Source: Leptospira bourretii
Lineage (GTDB): Bacteria > Spirochaetota > Leptospiria > Leptospirales > Leptospiraceae
DNA: 64,000 nucleotides
Direction: 5' to 3'
Assembly: GCF_004770145.1 (NCBI RefSeq)
Contig: NZ_RQFW01000019.1
Coordinates: forward strand, 493,611 to 557,610
Below, in pieces: positions 1 to 8,611 of this stretch. A program made the translations under genes and the position numbers. The notes under the pieces are model-generated. The model was not told where the DNA came from. It saw nothing but the letters and a program-made list of their open reading frames with translations, and ran no database searches. The stretch's first letter is position 1. Every line of letters begins with the position of its first letter.

Positions 1-2
1 TT

Positions 3-761
3 AAAAGTTTATATTCCTTATTTCTTGAAAAAGATTATTTCAAGAACCTTGCGAAGATTACCAAAAAAGGAATTCCACAAGATATAATCCTTGAAGCGGA
101 TCTCAAACTATCATTTCAACCATTCCCTATTGAAAAATGGGAAAACGAGAAAATCACAGAAACAAATCTTTTTGATTTAATTGAATATCTTTATGATTAC
201 ATATCTAAACCGATAGGGTGGAACACACATTTTGATCCAGAATCAGATGAAATTTACGAAGATTATAATTCATACGACCCAGAAAAAGCAAAACGAGAAT
301 ACTGCGAACTAGTAAATATGTTTCTTAACGACTATGGTAGTGGTTATGAATTATCAGATAAAGGTGAAATACTCTCATTAGGTAGCCCTGTCCTAGAAGG
401 GCTTTTTAAAGCAGAAATAATCCCCTTTGACAAAGAAAATGTAGATAAAAAGATCGAAAATGCTATTTTGAAATGGAGAAGAAGAAATCAATCACTCGAA
501 GATCGAAAGAATATTATACTAGAATTATCAGAAGTATTCGAATGGTTAAAAAAAACAAGTAAGCTCGAATTAGCGCTAGAAAACAAAGATGATTCTATGC
601 TTTTTAATATAATTAATAATTTTGCCATACGCCATCATAATCCAAACCAAAAAAGTAATTATGACAAATCTATATGGTATTCTTGGATGTTTCATTTTTA
701 TTTGGCAACATACCATGCGACAATTCGCCTCATAATCAAACAAGATCAACAGCAAAAATGA
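3..761 (+). CDS. Hypothetical protein, HEPN-like C-terminus (5' truncated by window edge)
   Basis: The reading frame is open from the left edge, so the gene starts outside the window; at least 252 residues are visible. It is not recognised with certainty. The C-terminal ~40 residues contain FAIRHHNPNQ followed by a W/Y/H-rich helix, which resembles HEPN-type helical domains where an R/N/H cluster forms the RNase site; that reading is inference. The first in-frame ATG (318) is too late to be the start, because coding-like sequence continues upstream of it. It is the only gene seen in cassette 1 and ends 7 bp before attC1. Confidence 0.6.
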   Translation, partial: KSLYSLFLEKDYFKNLAKITKKGIPQDIILEADLKLSFQPFPIEKWENEKITETNLFDLIEYLYDYISKPIGWNTHFDPESDEIYEDYNSYDPEKAKREYCELVNMFLNDYGSGYELSDKGEILSLGSPVLEGLFKAEIIPFDKENVDKKIENAILKWRRRNQSLEDRKNIILELSEVFEWLKKTSKLELALENKDDSMLFNIINNFAIRHHNPNQKSNYDKSIWYSWMFHFYLATYHATIRLIIKQDQQQK

Positions 762-768
762 ACACTGC

Positions 769-932
769 GTATAACAGCGGGGAAACGCTGCGCTTCGGGA
801 CTTACGCCCTCGCTTGGTCTACGACACATTTCCCTCTGGCACTCCTCTTGCCTCTGCAAGCGTCGTTCCAGTCCCTAACGTCCCATTCGGGACTCAGGGT
901 CGGGAAACGTCGTCTCCCCTAGTTCGTTATAC
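769..932 (+). repeat. attC1 (arm type I)
   Basis: 164 bp. R'' GTATAAC, R' GTTATAC; outer arms ggggaaacg / cgtcgtctcccct. Apex is the common CCAGTCCCTAACG form. Confidence 0.92.
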
Positions 933-962
933 GAAATTTCGAAAAAAACGAATTATTCTGAA

Positions 963-1991
963 ATAAATGTTACACTTGATATAGAAGACGACCTTATCGA
1001 ATATATTGGGAAAACAATTGATCACTTAATCAGACTAGGGTTTAAATTTCCAACTCTAAGTAATTGGAAAGAAACAGAAATTGAGAAAATAAAAAGAAAC
1101 AACGAACATTTAAAAACTCTAAATCTTCCCATTAAGGAAGAATTTCTTAAATATTCAAAATCTGATTGGAGAAGAAAATATAGAGAAGACCAAGTTTACT
1201 TATATTTCAACATACGAGAAAAAATCCCTTTTGATAAGCCAAGAAAAATAATCTTTTCTAGCAGATTCTCGTGTCCTCCAAATCATGAACTAGGTTTAAA
1301 AAATTTAATTTCAAGTATCGAAAACGGAAGAAATTTATTGCCTTTTATGAGTAGAGGAATACTAAAACCGACAGCTCAAGATGGTCTTCTATTCGAATTT
1401 GGTATAACGCACTTACATTTAGGTCTTGAACCTGATCAAAAACGACCAGTATTAATAAAAAGTACCAAAGAAGTTGTTTATTGCATTTTTAATGACATCG
1501 AAGTATACTTCCTTATCTTAGCAGGTCACGGTCTATGGGCTGATATTGCGTTATTAGAGCTAGTGCAATCGGAATTTCCCAATTTACTCAAGCGCTGGGA
1601 ATACAATGGTTCTTCTGGATTTAAGAAGCCTTTAGATCCCAAAAAAAGATTAGAATTTCGCAAAGCTGGAGTAAACACTTTGATAGAAGTTAATGGAAAA
1701 TCTTATTTTCCACTTGGCGGCGGTATAAATTCAGCCGGAACATCTAGCCAATCAATAATGAAAGCTGACCAAATGTTTCAGCATTACAAAGATATTGAAG
1801 CACAATTAAAGAATACAATTAAAGAAAACTCTCAGAAAATTCAGGAAGAAAACAAAAGAGCGATTCCAGAATTAAATTTAAAGATGACGGACCCAGATAA
1901 ATATTTTTTTATAGATTCCAAACGTTCGTTGAAGCTACAAGCAATTGTAGACCCGGAAACTCTTCAAATATTATCTATCAAAAGTGTTTAA
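963..1991 (+). CDS. Hypothetical protein, start codon apparently lost
   Basis: The frame is open from 879 through the attC1/cassette junction to 1991 and reads as protein from about 963 (NVTLDIEDDLIEYIG...), but it has no ATG, GTG or TTG before 1338. The codon at 963 is ATA, directly followed by AAT GTT, so a mutated ATG at 963 is the simplest explanation; 1338 is the first standard start and would lose ~125 residues. The family is unknown. The middle has a hydrophobic segment (YFLILAGHGLWADIALLELV) and the C-terminal third is charged and helical. Either a start-null pseudogene or a gene using a rare start. Confidence 0.5.
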   Translation: MNVTLDIEDDLIEYIGKTIDHLIRLGFKFPTLSNWKETEIEKIKRNNEHLKTLNLPIKEEFLKYSKSDWRRKYREDQVYLYFNIREKIPFDKPRKIIFSSRFSCPPNHELGLKNLISSIENGRNLLPFMSRGILKPTAQDGLLFEFGITHLHLGLEPDQKRPVLIKSTKEVVYCIFNDIEVYFLILAGHGLWADIALLELVQSEFPNLLKRWEYNGSSGFKKPLDPKKRLEFRKAGVNTLIEVNGKSYFPLGGGINSAGTSSQSIMKADQMFQHYKDIEAQLKNTIKENSQKIQEENKRAIPELNLKMTDPDKYFFIDSKRSLKLQAIVDPETLQILSIKSV

Positions 1992-2007
1992 GTCTTTTCG
2001 AAACTTC

Positions 2008-2169
2008 GTATAACAGCGTCTTCCCGCTACGTTTCGGCACAAGGCCTCACTCGGCCTACGGCAAATTCCCTTCCGTCACGCTTCTTGCTCCGCAAGAAGT
2101 CGCGCCGACGCCAACACCTACTTCGTAGGCTCGGCTACAGGGAACTTCGGGAAGACTAGTTCGTTATTC
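2008..2169 (+). repeat. attC2 (arm type II, B-type apex)
   Basis: 162 bp. R'' GTATAAC, R' GTTATTC (unusual). Outer arms gtcttcccg / cgggaagact. Apex is the less common GCGCCGACGCCAAC form. Confidence 0.92.
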
Positions 2170-2210
2170 GCCATATGCCAGAAAAAGGTTTTTTATCATA
2201 AGTAAAAGAT

Positions 2211-2639
2211 ATGTCAAAATTCCTAATTATAACGCTTTTTATTTCAATATCTATAGCCTATTTTGTTTTTAGGTATTTAAGATTTAAACGCAAACTGAAA
2301 AATGAAATTGAAAATTACAAGAAAAATAGAGAATATTTTTCTATCGAAAAATTATACGAAGAGCTAAATGATGAAATTTTTATTAAAAAGGATTTATTCT
2401 ACAATATTATAAATTGCATTTATGAAGAATTTGATTTAGGAATAGCTGGATACTTAAGATTAGATGATAATCTCGCTACCGACTTATCCTTTATCTGGAA
2501 ATTTTACGACGAAATGAAAGATATCGAGTTAATTGAGGCATTAGAATCAAATTTTAATATAAAAATTTCCAACATCGACGCAGAAAATGTAAAAACAGTT
2601 AGAGATTTAATATATTTGGTGAATAGAAAAATTGTTTAA
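2211..2639 (+). CDS. Membrane-anchored acyl-carrier-like protein without the phosphopantetheine serine
   Basis: 142 aa. Residues ~4-22 are a transmembrane helix followed by a basic stretch. The C-terminal ~80 residues look like an acyl-carrier fold (LRLDDNLATDLSFI, then KDIELIEALESNFNIKIS and a final VRDLIYLV helix). In true carriers the helix-II motif is D-S-L; here it reads K-D-I-E-L, so there is no serine for a prosthetic group. First gene of a two-gene cassette, overlapping the next by 8 bp. The function is unknown and the fold call is from pattern only. Confidence 0.6.
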   Translation: MSKFLIITLFISISIAYFVFRYLRFKRKLKNEIENYKKNREYFSIEKLYEELNDEIFIKKDLFYNIINCIYEEFDLGIAGYLRLDDNLATDLSFIWKFYDEMKDIELIEALESNFNIKISNIDAENVKTVRDLIYLVNRKIV

Positions 2640-2982
2640 GATCATTCTATTGCTAATTATTTTTAATTTACAATGCGCTACATCCCCTGGAGCAAAAAAA
2701 TTTAACAAATATTTCAAAAATAAAAAAAATTGTAAGATAATATTGAACATTAACGGAGAATTAGCATATCATTTTCCTATTTCAGATAAATGCGGTCAGC
2801 AAGCTATGAAAATCGGATATTACTATTTTAATAGCTCATCCGAAACTGAGCCGTATTTAAATTTAATTTCAAGCGACTCTGGTATGTTTAAAATCATTTT
2901 TAGCCAAAATTACAATGAATTAATTTTAATAGATGCCAGAACAAATAAGCATGATATCTACCAATTGGCAAACGGCGAATAA
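2632..2982 (+). CDS. Small putative lipoprotein
   Basis: 116 aa, TTG start overlapping the upstream gene, which suggests translational coupling. The N-terminus FKIILLLIIFNLQC is a short signal peptide ending in a spirochaete-like lipobox cysteine (C15). The rest is an unrecognised soluble domain. The stop TAA (2980-2982) lies inside the R'' core of attC3 (GAATAAC), so the last codon, GAA, is supplied by the recombination site. Confidence 0.65.
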   Translation: MFKIILLLIIFNLQCATSPGAKKFNKYFKNKKNCKIILNINGELAYHFPISDKCGQQAMKIGYYYFNSSSETEPYLNLISSDSGMFKIIFSQNYNELILIDARTNKHDIYQLANGE

Positions 2983-3139
2983 CAGCGACTTAACGCTTCG
3001 CTGCGGGACTTACGCCCTTGCTCGGTCTGCGACACATTCCTCTCTGGAACTCCTCTTGCCGCCGCAAGCCTCGTTCCAGTCCCTAACGTCCCTTCGGGAC
3101 TCAGGGTCGAGGAACGTCGTTAAGTCTAGTTCGTTAGCC
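2977..3139 (+). repeat. attC3 (arm type III)
   Basis: 163 bp. R'' GAATAAC (mirrors the GTTATTC head of its own cassette), R' GTTAGCC. Outer arms gacttaacg / cgttaagtct. Confidence 0.92.
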
Positions 3140-3165
3140 GAAATGGAATAAATTTCTAGAATAAA

Positions 3166-4146
3166 ATGTTAAACTTATTCATCGACTCCAATATCTGGTT
3201 AGACTTATATCATTTTTCTAATGATGATCTAGTCCAATTTAACAAGCTTTCCGATATGCTTCCTAGTGACATCAAGTTATATTTAACACGACAAGTAGTA
3301 AATGAAGTAAAAAGAAATAGAGATTCAAAAATAAAGGATGCATTAAAACAATTTAAAGATATTAACATAAAAGTGCCTAATCTATGCAAAGGTTATGAAG
3401 AATTCTCAAATTTAATGGAAAATATCAAATCCTTTAATAAAATGCATAAAGATTTGTGCAATAAAATAGACGCTGATTTTCAAAATCAAAATCTACATGC
3501 TGACAAAGTCATTTTAAATATTTTTTCTTCAGCAACTGTTATAGAATACGACGCAACACAAATAAAGAGAGCAAAAGAAAGATATGAACTTGGCAATCCT
3601 CCCGGGAAAGATAATTCCTACGGAGATGCATTAAATTGGGAATTACTTTTAGAAATAGTCCCTGACGGTCAAGATATTTTCTTTGTAAGCTCCGATAAAG
3701 ACTTTAAATCACAAATGAATGATTTTGAATTTAATAGTTTCCTCAAGGAGGAATGGGAAAAAACTAAAAAGTCTCAATTATTTTTTTATTCAAGCCTAAA
3801 TAATTTCATAAACAAGCATGTAAAGGATATAGAATTAAAATCAGAAGTAGAAAAAAATCAACTTATAATTGCTTTAGCTGGCAGCAGATCATTCCAGAAA
3901 ACACATCAAATGATAGCCAGTCTAAGCTCTTTCAATTCATTTACAGATGAACAAGTAGATATTATGTTAAATGCAGCTCTTAGTAATTCTCAAGTAAATA
4001 ATATATTAAACGATGATGATGTTTATGATTTCTTTCGTACACTTATATCAGGAAAAATAACACAAGTTATTTTAGATAAATACAATTCTGTATTGGTAGA
4101 TTTAAACTTAATTCCACCTAATTCCACTTCGGCTAACAGCAACTAA
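3166..4146 (+). CDS. PIN-domain nuclease-like protein (DUF4935 type)
   Basis: 326 aa. The N-terminus FIDSNIWLDLYH carries the first PIN acidic residue (D7), with the E of VVNEVKRNRD near residue 45. The later block GKDNSYGDALNWELLLE plus IFFVSSDKDF supplies the remaining acidic residues, so a metal-dependent RNase fold is likely. The C-terminal ~110 residues are helical and unassigned. It is much longer than the VapC toxins (~130 aa) and has no antitoxin beside it, so a stand-alone RNase or defence protein fits better than a TA toxin. The reading frame runs 10 bp past R'' and stops at a TAA inside attC4. Confidence 0.72.
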   Translation: MLNLFIDSNIWLDLYHFSNDDLVQFNKLSDMLPSDIKLYLTRQVVNEVKRNRDSKIKDALKQFKDINIKVPNLCKGYEEFSNLMENIKSFNKMHKDLCNKIDADFQNQNLHADKVILNIFSSATVIEYDATQIKRAKERYELGNPPGKDNSYGDALNWELLLEIVPDGQDIFFVSSDKDFKSQMNDFEFNSFLKEEWEKTKKSQLFFYSSLNNFINKHVKDIELKSEVEKNQLIIALAGSRSFQKTHQMIASLSSFNSFTDEQVDIMLNAALSNSQVNNILNDDDVYDFFRTLISGKITQVILDKYNSVLVDLNLIPPNSTSANSN

Positions 4147-4295
4147 CCGCTTCACTTCGGGACTTGCGCCCTCGTTCGGTCTCCGACACATAGGCTTTTG
4201 GCACTCCTCTTGCTTACGCAAGCGTCGTGCCAATCCCTAACGTCCCTTTCAGGGACTCAGGGCCAGCCTACGTCGGTTAGTCTAGTTCGTTATGC
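4131..4295 (+). repeat. attC4 (arm type IV)
   Basis: 165 bp. R'' GGCTAAC (mirrors the GTTAGCC head of its cassette), R' GTTATGC. Outer arms aactaaccg / cggttagtct. Confidence 0.92.
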
Positions 4296-4322
4296 GACAA
4301 AGTCTAAAACTAGAAACATTAA

Positions 4323-5203
4323 ATGAGAAAAATAATACTTAACCTACTGAATACCATGTTCGCGCTAATTTTATGGCACACATCTTTCTGGACTGAAGCA
4401 GGAGTAACACCATTTAACCAAGAAAATTTTCTTCTTAATAAATTCTATTCTATATATCTGTTCCCATATAAAATAGAACTTGGATTTATGTGTGGGATAT
4501 TAATGATTCTACTCACAGTCCTCTTATCATTATTTCCCGTTGCAAATATAAAAGTAAGACTTACTGAACGAATTTTAGAATTACTAGAAAAACAAGAATT
4601 TCAAGCTCGAGGACAGCAATGCAGAATAACTATTTACACGAAATCAAGTTATTTCTCAGTTTTATGGTGTTATGTTTTTCATCTTCTAATTTTAAGATTT
4701 AGGCAAATGTGGAAAGATAATGCAATTTTGTATGGATTGCTTAAATTCCCATTCCCTTGGAATGATTATCTCGTAATTTATTCACGATATGGCAATCCTG
4801 GGTTTAAAAATAAGGGCACTTTTTTCAAATTCCAAACCACATAGATGAGATAAACGGAATTGTCCCTAATACCTGGTATAATAAAACTACAGTGAATGCC
4901 TCGTTGCCGAAATTAAAAAAGAAGCAAATAAGTGAAAAATGGAATAAATTAAGTCCCATTGATAAAAGCAAATTACAACAATATATAACGGAAGGTAAAA
5001 TAAAAAAGTCAGTAGATATTAGATGTTTCGGTAGACCGTCATCTCATTTCTATTCAATTCCGATTTTGAATCTAGAGCAAGAAATAAATGGAGTTTTAAT
5101 TTTGGACTCCGACCAAAATCAATCGCCATTTGCCTCAAATGGCAAATTTGCATCTAGAATTTCAACTTATACACGAATTATAGAAAGAATTATTAATAGC
5201 TAA
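4323..5203 (+). pseudogene. Frameshifted membrane protein with GAF-like sensor domain
   Basis: The first frame (4323-4844) encodes two membrane helices (residues ~5-24 and ~50-75), a short coiled-coil-like helix and the start of a GAF-like domain (QCRITIYTKS). Around 4821-4826, at a run of six T, the frame breaks. The continuing sequence FFQIPNHIDEINGIVPNTWY and a classic GAF end (HFYSIPILN...GVLILDS) lie in another frame, up to 5203. The two parts together make one plausible ~290-residue protein. Either a real one-base indel or a homopolymer sequencing error. Confidence 0.6.
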
Positions 5204-5219
5204 GCCTGGGAGAAATCAA

Positions 5220-5627
5220 ATGAGAATGCCGATTGTTTTAGATAAACAAGAAAACATAGAAAACAGTATCCTCGTCGATACAAAAGTTCCTACAAGCGAT
5301 ATACCAATTTACGCTAGGGTAACCTTGTCCGAAAACTTAAGCAAATTACATATACGAATTGAATATGATTCCGAGGAAAGCAAAATAGAAAACATTGATC
5401 ATGGAAATGTTTCCTATTTAATAGGTAAAATTACAGGAAGGATCTATGGACTTCATATTATAGATTCTAGCAAAACCACCTCTATTGAAATATCAAATTT
5501 AATCTCACTATTATTTGAACAATTTAAAGAAGATACTCGAAAGAAAAATAATCTGACACTTTCAATTTCAATTATCACAGAGATACTATCAAAAATATCC
5601 GAAGATATTAATCCGTTAAATAAATAA
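5220..5627 (+). CDS. Hypothetical protein downstream of the GAF-like gene
   Basis: 135 aa, not recognised. ATG at 5220 follows a GGGAG ribosome site 16 bp after the upstream stop, so the two genes are probably co-transcribed. The sequence is mixed beta/alpha with an ISNLISLLFEQF helix near residue 100 and no membrane segment. It could be a partner of the membrane GAF protein, but nothing in it shows a catalytic site. Confidence 0.55.
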   Translation: MRMPIVLDKQENIENSILVDTKVPTSDIPIYARVTLSENLSKLHIRIEYDSEESKIENIDHGNVSYLIGKITGRIYGLHIIDSSKTTSIEISNLISLLFEQFKEDTRKKNNLTLSISIITEILSKISEDINPLNK

Positions 5628-5638
5628 CCGACTTCGTC

Positions 5639-5803
5639 GCATAACAGCGACTTAACGCTTCACTTCGGGACTTACGCCCTCGCTCGGTCTACGACACATT
5701 CCCCTCTGGCACTCCTCTTGCCTCTGCAAGCGTCGTTCCAGTCCCTAACGTCCCTTACAGGGACTCAGGGTCGGGGAACGTCGTTAAGTCTAGTTCGTTA
5801 TAC
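5639..5803 (+). repeat. attC5 (arm type III)
   Basis: 165 bp. R'' GCATAAC, R' GTTATAC; arms gacttaacg / cgttaagtct. Confidence 0.92.
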
Positions 5804-5822
5804 GCAATTAGTCAAAATTCTT

Positions 5823-6869
5823 ATGAAAACAAAAGCAAATAGCAGATTATACATATTCGGAGCAGGATTAAGTCATTCATATAACAAAGATATTTTCCCT
5901 CTTACCAATAATCTTATAAAAAAAGCTTTTGATTTAAAGTTATTAGAGAAAAAAGAAACTTTAAGAGCTTTCGTATCTGATATTTTCAATGAATCAATAG
6001 ACAATATAAACTTTGAAAAAGTTGCATCTTTCTTATATAACAATCCTTTTTCGAGCGAAGGAGAACCTAAACAAACGTATGATCTCTTATATATAGAACT
6101 TATAAGTATAATATCATTAATTTATGGAAATCCAAATCTGGTTTCTGCAGATACTGAAAAATGGAAAATCGATACTTTAAATGCATTTTCAACTCATTTT
6201 CAAAAATCAGATTCAACTATAATTAGTTTTAATTATGATTTATTAATTGAACATTATTTGCAAAAAAATACTCAATGGAATCCAATATATGGATATCATA
6301 TGCCATTTTATCCTCCATTTTCATACCAGCCTTACAATGACCATATTCAGCGTATTGGCGGTTCGATTTTAAAATTGCATGGATCTCTCAATTGGGGACT
6401 ACCTCCAGAAGAAATTCTAAACGCTAAATATGAAAAATTAATATTAGATACTGAAAACTATTCTGAAACTATTTTTAGAACTAAATATGATTCCTTATAT
6501 TTTACTAATAACAAACTATACCCATATTTAATACCTCCCGTTGCAGGTAAAATTTACGAAAATTTTATAATGAGGAACCTTTGGAGAAAAGCAAAAGCTG
6601 CAATGCAAATATATCCAGAGATTCATATAATTGGTTACTCGTTGCCAGAATCAGACACTTCAGTTGAATTTTTATTTCGATTGGGAAGTAAAGAAACAGC
6701 TCCATTTGGTGGGCAAAAAATAATACACATTGTTGATCCATGCATTCGTAATGATAAGGAAAGTGAATTTGAAACAATACTTAAAGCTGGAAATTCAAAA
6801 AATCTCGTCAAAATACATAAAATGGATGGAATGGAATATCTAAAAAGTTTGAATTATCAAACTGACTAA
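5823..6869 (+). CDS. SIR2-like domain protein (probable NAD-consuming defence effector)
   Basis: 348 aa from ATG 5823; an upstream in-frame ATG lies inside attC5 and is not credible. SIR2-like signatures in order: YIFGAGLSHS near the N-terminus (nucleotide loop), TIISFNYDLLIE (~residues 133-144), LKLHGSLNW (~residues 184-192), then IHIIGYSLPESDTSVEFLF near residue 270, typical of the SIR2_2 group. Proteins of this type are known NADases or NAD sensors in abortive-infection systems. Single-gene cassette with no obvious partner. The family call is fairly secure; the anti-phage role is inferred. Confidence 0.72.
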   Translation: MKTKANSRLYIFGAGLSHSYNKDIFPLTNNLIKKAFDLKLLEKKETLRAFVSDIFNESIDNINFEKVASFLYNNPFSSEGEPKQTYDLLYIELISIISLIYGNPNLVSADTEKWKIDTLNAFSTHFQKSDSTIISFNYDLLIEHYLQKNTQWNPIYGYHMPFYPPFSYQPYNDHIQRIGGSILKLHGSLNWGLPPEEILNAKYEKLILDTENYSETIFRTKYDSLYFTNNKLYPYLIPPVAGKIYENFIMRNLWRKAKAAMQIYPEIHIIGYSLPESDTSVEFLFRLGSKETAPFGGQKIIHIVDPCIRNDKESEFETILKAGNSKNLVKIHKMDGMEYLKSLNYQTD

Positions 6870-6873
6870 CTGC

Positions 6874-7036
6874 GTATAACAGCGTCTTCCCGCTACGTTT
6901 CGGCACAAGGCCTCACTCGGCCTACGGCAAATTCCCTTTCTGTCACTCGTTTGCATCCGCAAACTCCGTGCCAGTCCCTAACGTCCCGTTCCGGGACTCA
7001 GGGTCAGGGAACTTCGGGAAGACTAGTTCGTTAGTT
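6874..7036 (+). repeat. attC6 (arm type II)
   Basis: 163 bp. R'' GTATAAC, R' GTTAGTT with TTGCAAT following, an unusual R box shared in form with the head of cassette 13. Arms gtcttcccg / cgggaagact. Confidence 0.9.
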
Positions 7037-7365
7037 GCAATATCCGAAAAATCTTAATGAAGAAATTAGTTAAAGTGTTTTCCGCTGAATTTTGCAAATC
7101 GCTGAATAAGAAATTCAAGAAGAGAAAGACAAAAAGAAGTTAAGACAAGAAGATCAAAAGCAAACCAACGAACGTATTTTTCTTTATTTTTGTCTTTCTA
7201 CGGGATTACGTTTATAAAAATACGGAAGGTTCTTAAGAAAGGTTTTAGAGGCCTCCATTGCTCTTGGAAGCGGAAAACAAAAGAATTAAATCTAAAGAAA
7301 GGAAAGAATTAAGAAATTTAAGAGAAGAATTAAATACGAAGATTAATAAGATTTTTCTTTTCCAA
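7037..7365 (+). other. Gene-less cassette fragment with a long-range stem-loop
   Basis: No convincing ORF; the longest ATG frame (7057) stops after 28 codons. It contains a perfect 13-bp inverted repeat (7123-7135 with 7187-7199) whose arms begin AGAAAGAC and end GTCTTTCT, as in cassette 13. Its head (GTTAGTTGCAATATCC) predicts a tail GGATNCTGCAACTAAC, which is absent: the cassette is cut by the IS at 7366. It may encode a structured RNA, but no promoter was identified. Confidence 0.5.
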
Positions 7366-7389
7366 TGGAGTTCCTAAGTAAAAATATAC

Positions 7390-8253
7390 TCACGAATAGG
7401 CATAAAATTCATTTTCAAATGTAACAGGAGCTTTGTATCCAATTTTGGAGTGCAAACGCTTTCTGTTGTAAAAAACTTCAATATACTCAAATAGAGAAGT
7501 TCGAGCCTGTTCTAAAGAATGGAAGTTCTTATGGTTTGTAAACTCTCTTTTTAATGTAGCAAAAAAAGATTCCGCAGGAGCATTGTCCCAACAATTTCCT
7601 TTTCTACTCATACTTTGAATGAATCCTTTTGATGTTAGCTGTTCACGAAATTCTCTACTCGCATACTGGCTCCCTCTATCAGAATGGATGATAAGTCCCT
7701 CGTTTGGTTTTTGGTTCTCAACGGCATTTTCAAAAGCTCTCATAACGAGAGAAGTTTTCATATGAGTGTCAACAGCCCATCCAACAATCTTCTTTGTGCA
7801 TATATCTTTGAATTTACATAGATATAGAAATCCAAACAAATAGGGAATGTAGGTAATATCACTCACATAAACTGTGTTTGGTGTTGATACTTCAAAGTTT
7901 TGTTCAAGCAAGTTTGGACTAATTGCTTCTTCATGATTTGAATCTGTCGTCACAGGAGGCTTGAATTTCCTAGTTGTAATGGCTTTAATCCCATTTTCCC
8001 GCATAATTTTTGCCACCGTGGGTATACTCACCTTAATTCCCCTTGCTTTTAGTTCTTTCTGAACTCTTGGACTTCCGTAAGAAAGTAGATCACCCTTATG
8101 GAATCTTCTAATTTCAGATAAGATTTCTACGCTTTTTTGATTTCGAATCAACTTCGATTTTTTCAACCAAGGATAAAATCCCTTGTGTTTTATATCTAAT
8201 ACTTCGGACATCACTTTGATAGAAAAACCACAGGTTTCCCTATGTTCTTTCAT
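7390..8253 (-). CDS. IS3-family transposase OrfB (DDE integrase domain)
   Basis: 287 aa, complete. The N-terminal HTH_21-like region (SYGSPRVQKELKARGIKVS) is followed by an rve DDE core: first D in VSDITYI, second D in IIHSDRGSQY, and the E in NAPAESFFATLKREF. The stop lies within the left terminal repeat, as is usual for this family. OrfB is expected to be made mainly as an OrfAB fusion by -1 frameshifting from orfA; the frames fit (see 8298-8304). Confidence 0.92.
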   Translation of the reverse strand: MKEHRETCGFSIKVMSEVLDIKHKGFYPWLKKSKLIRNQKSVEILSEIRRFHKGDLLSYGSPRVQKELKARGIKVSIPTVAKIMRENGIKAITTRKFKPPVTTDSNHEEAISPNLLEQNFEVSTPNTVYVSDITYIPYLFGFLYLCKFKDICTKKIVGWAVDTHMKTSLVMRAFENAVENQKPNEGLIIHSDRGSQYASREFREQLTSKGFIQSMSRKGNCWDNAPAESFFATLKREFTNHKNFHSLEQARTSLFEYIEVFYNRKRLHSKIGYKAPVTFENEFYAYS

Positions 8254-8270
8254 AAAAAGATATTTATCTT

Positions 8271-8549
8271 CTAAGGACTTAAAGTGATGCCCATTGCCTT
8301 TTTTAAAATATCCCTCTGCTGTTTTAAATTTTGAACTTCTCTTTCAAGTTCCTGGATCCTCTTGTCTCGAACATCTTGAAAAGATCCTGTCTCTGTTTGA
8401 TTTTGATCTAGTTCCTTTTTCCATCTGCCTAGTATCCCATTGGGAAGTCCTAGTTCTTCGCATACCAAGTTTTGGGATTTCCCGCTTGATATTAAATATT
8501 GAACCGATTCTCTCTTAAACTCTGTTGTGTATTGTTTTCTCCGCTTCAT
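8271..8549 (-). CDS. IS3-family transposase OrfA (helix-turn-helix)
   Basis: 92 aa. The N-terminal HTH_Tnp_1 motif (RKQYTTEFKRESVQYLI...NLVCEELGLPNGILGRWKKEL) binds the terminal repeats; the C-terminus is a leucine-zipper-like coiled coil (IQELEREVQNLKQQRDILKK). It ends 17 bp before the orfB start. Confidence 0.9.
   Translation of the reverse strand: MKRRKQYTTEFKRESVQYLISSGKSQNLVCEELGLPNGILGRWKKELDQNQTETGSFQDVRDKRIQELEREVQNLKQQRDILKKAMGITLSP
8298..8304 (-). promoter_or_regulatory. Programmed -1 frameshift slippery site A_AAA_AAG
   Basis: On the minus strand the heptamer AAAAAAG lies in the orfA frame as A|AAA|AAG (codons at 8303-8301 and 8300-8298). Slipping back one base enters the orfB frame with no stop until the OrfB end, giving an OrfAB fusion. 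Confidence 0.8.
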
Positions 8550-8611
8550 GGCAACCTCTTGTAGTCGTTTGTTGCCTATTGTCGAGTATATAATCTGTTA
8601 GGAACTTCAAT

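Larger units (their letters stand above)
7366..8609 (-). mobile_element. IS3-family insertion sequence, complete
   Basis: 1244 bp bounded by 26-bp imperfect terminal repeats (7366-7391 and 8584-8609, 20/26 identical: TGRAGTTCCTAA, six variable bases, ATATACTC). It carries orfA and orfB on the minus strand, against the direction of the cassette genes. No 3-4 bp target duplication is visible (CAA left, ATA right). The flanking cassette ends come from different cassettes, so one side was probably lost by an IS-linked deletion. Confidence 0.88.

Noticed and set aside
674..922. Many 60-100-codon ORFs on both strands across attC sites (e.g. 674-922, 2933-3151, 15046-15294, 60851-61048)
   Set aside because: They follow the GC-rich attC sequence itself and encode the same peptides repeatedly (e.g. 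LRFGTYALARSATHSS); shadows of the recombination sites.
5718..5822. N-terminal extension of the SIR2-like protein into attC5
   Set aside because: The extension is attC sequence; the domain begins at the ATG at 5823.
7366..8609. IS element as a composite transposon or a source of the array
   Set aside because: Only one copy, inside a single cassette, with no second copy or cargo; it is a passenger.
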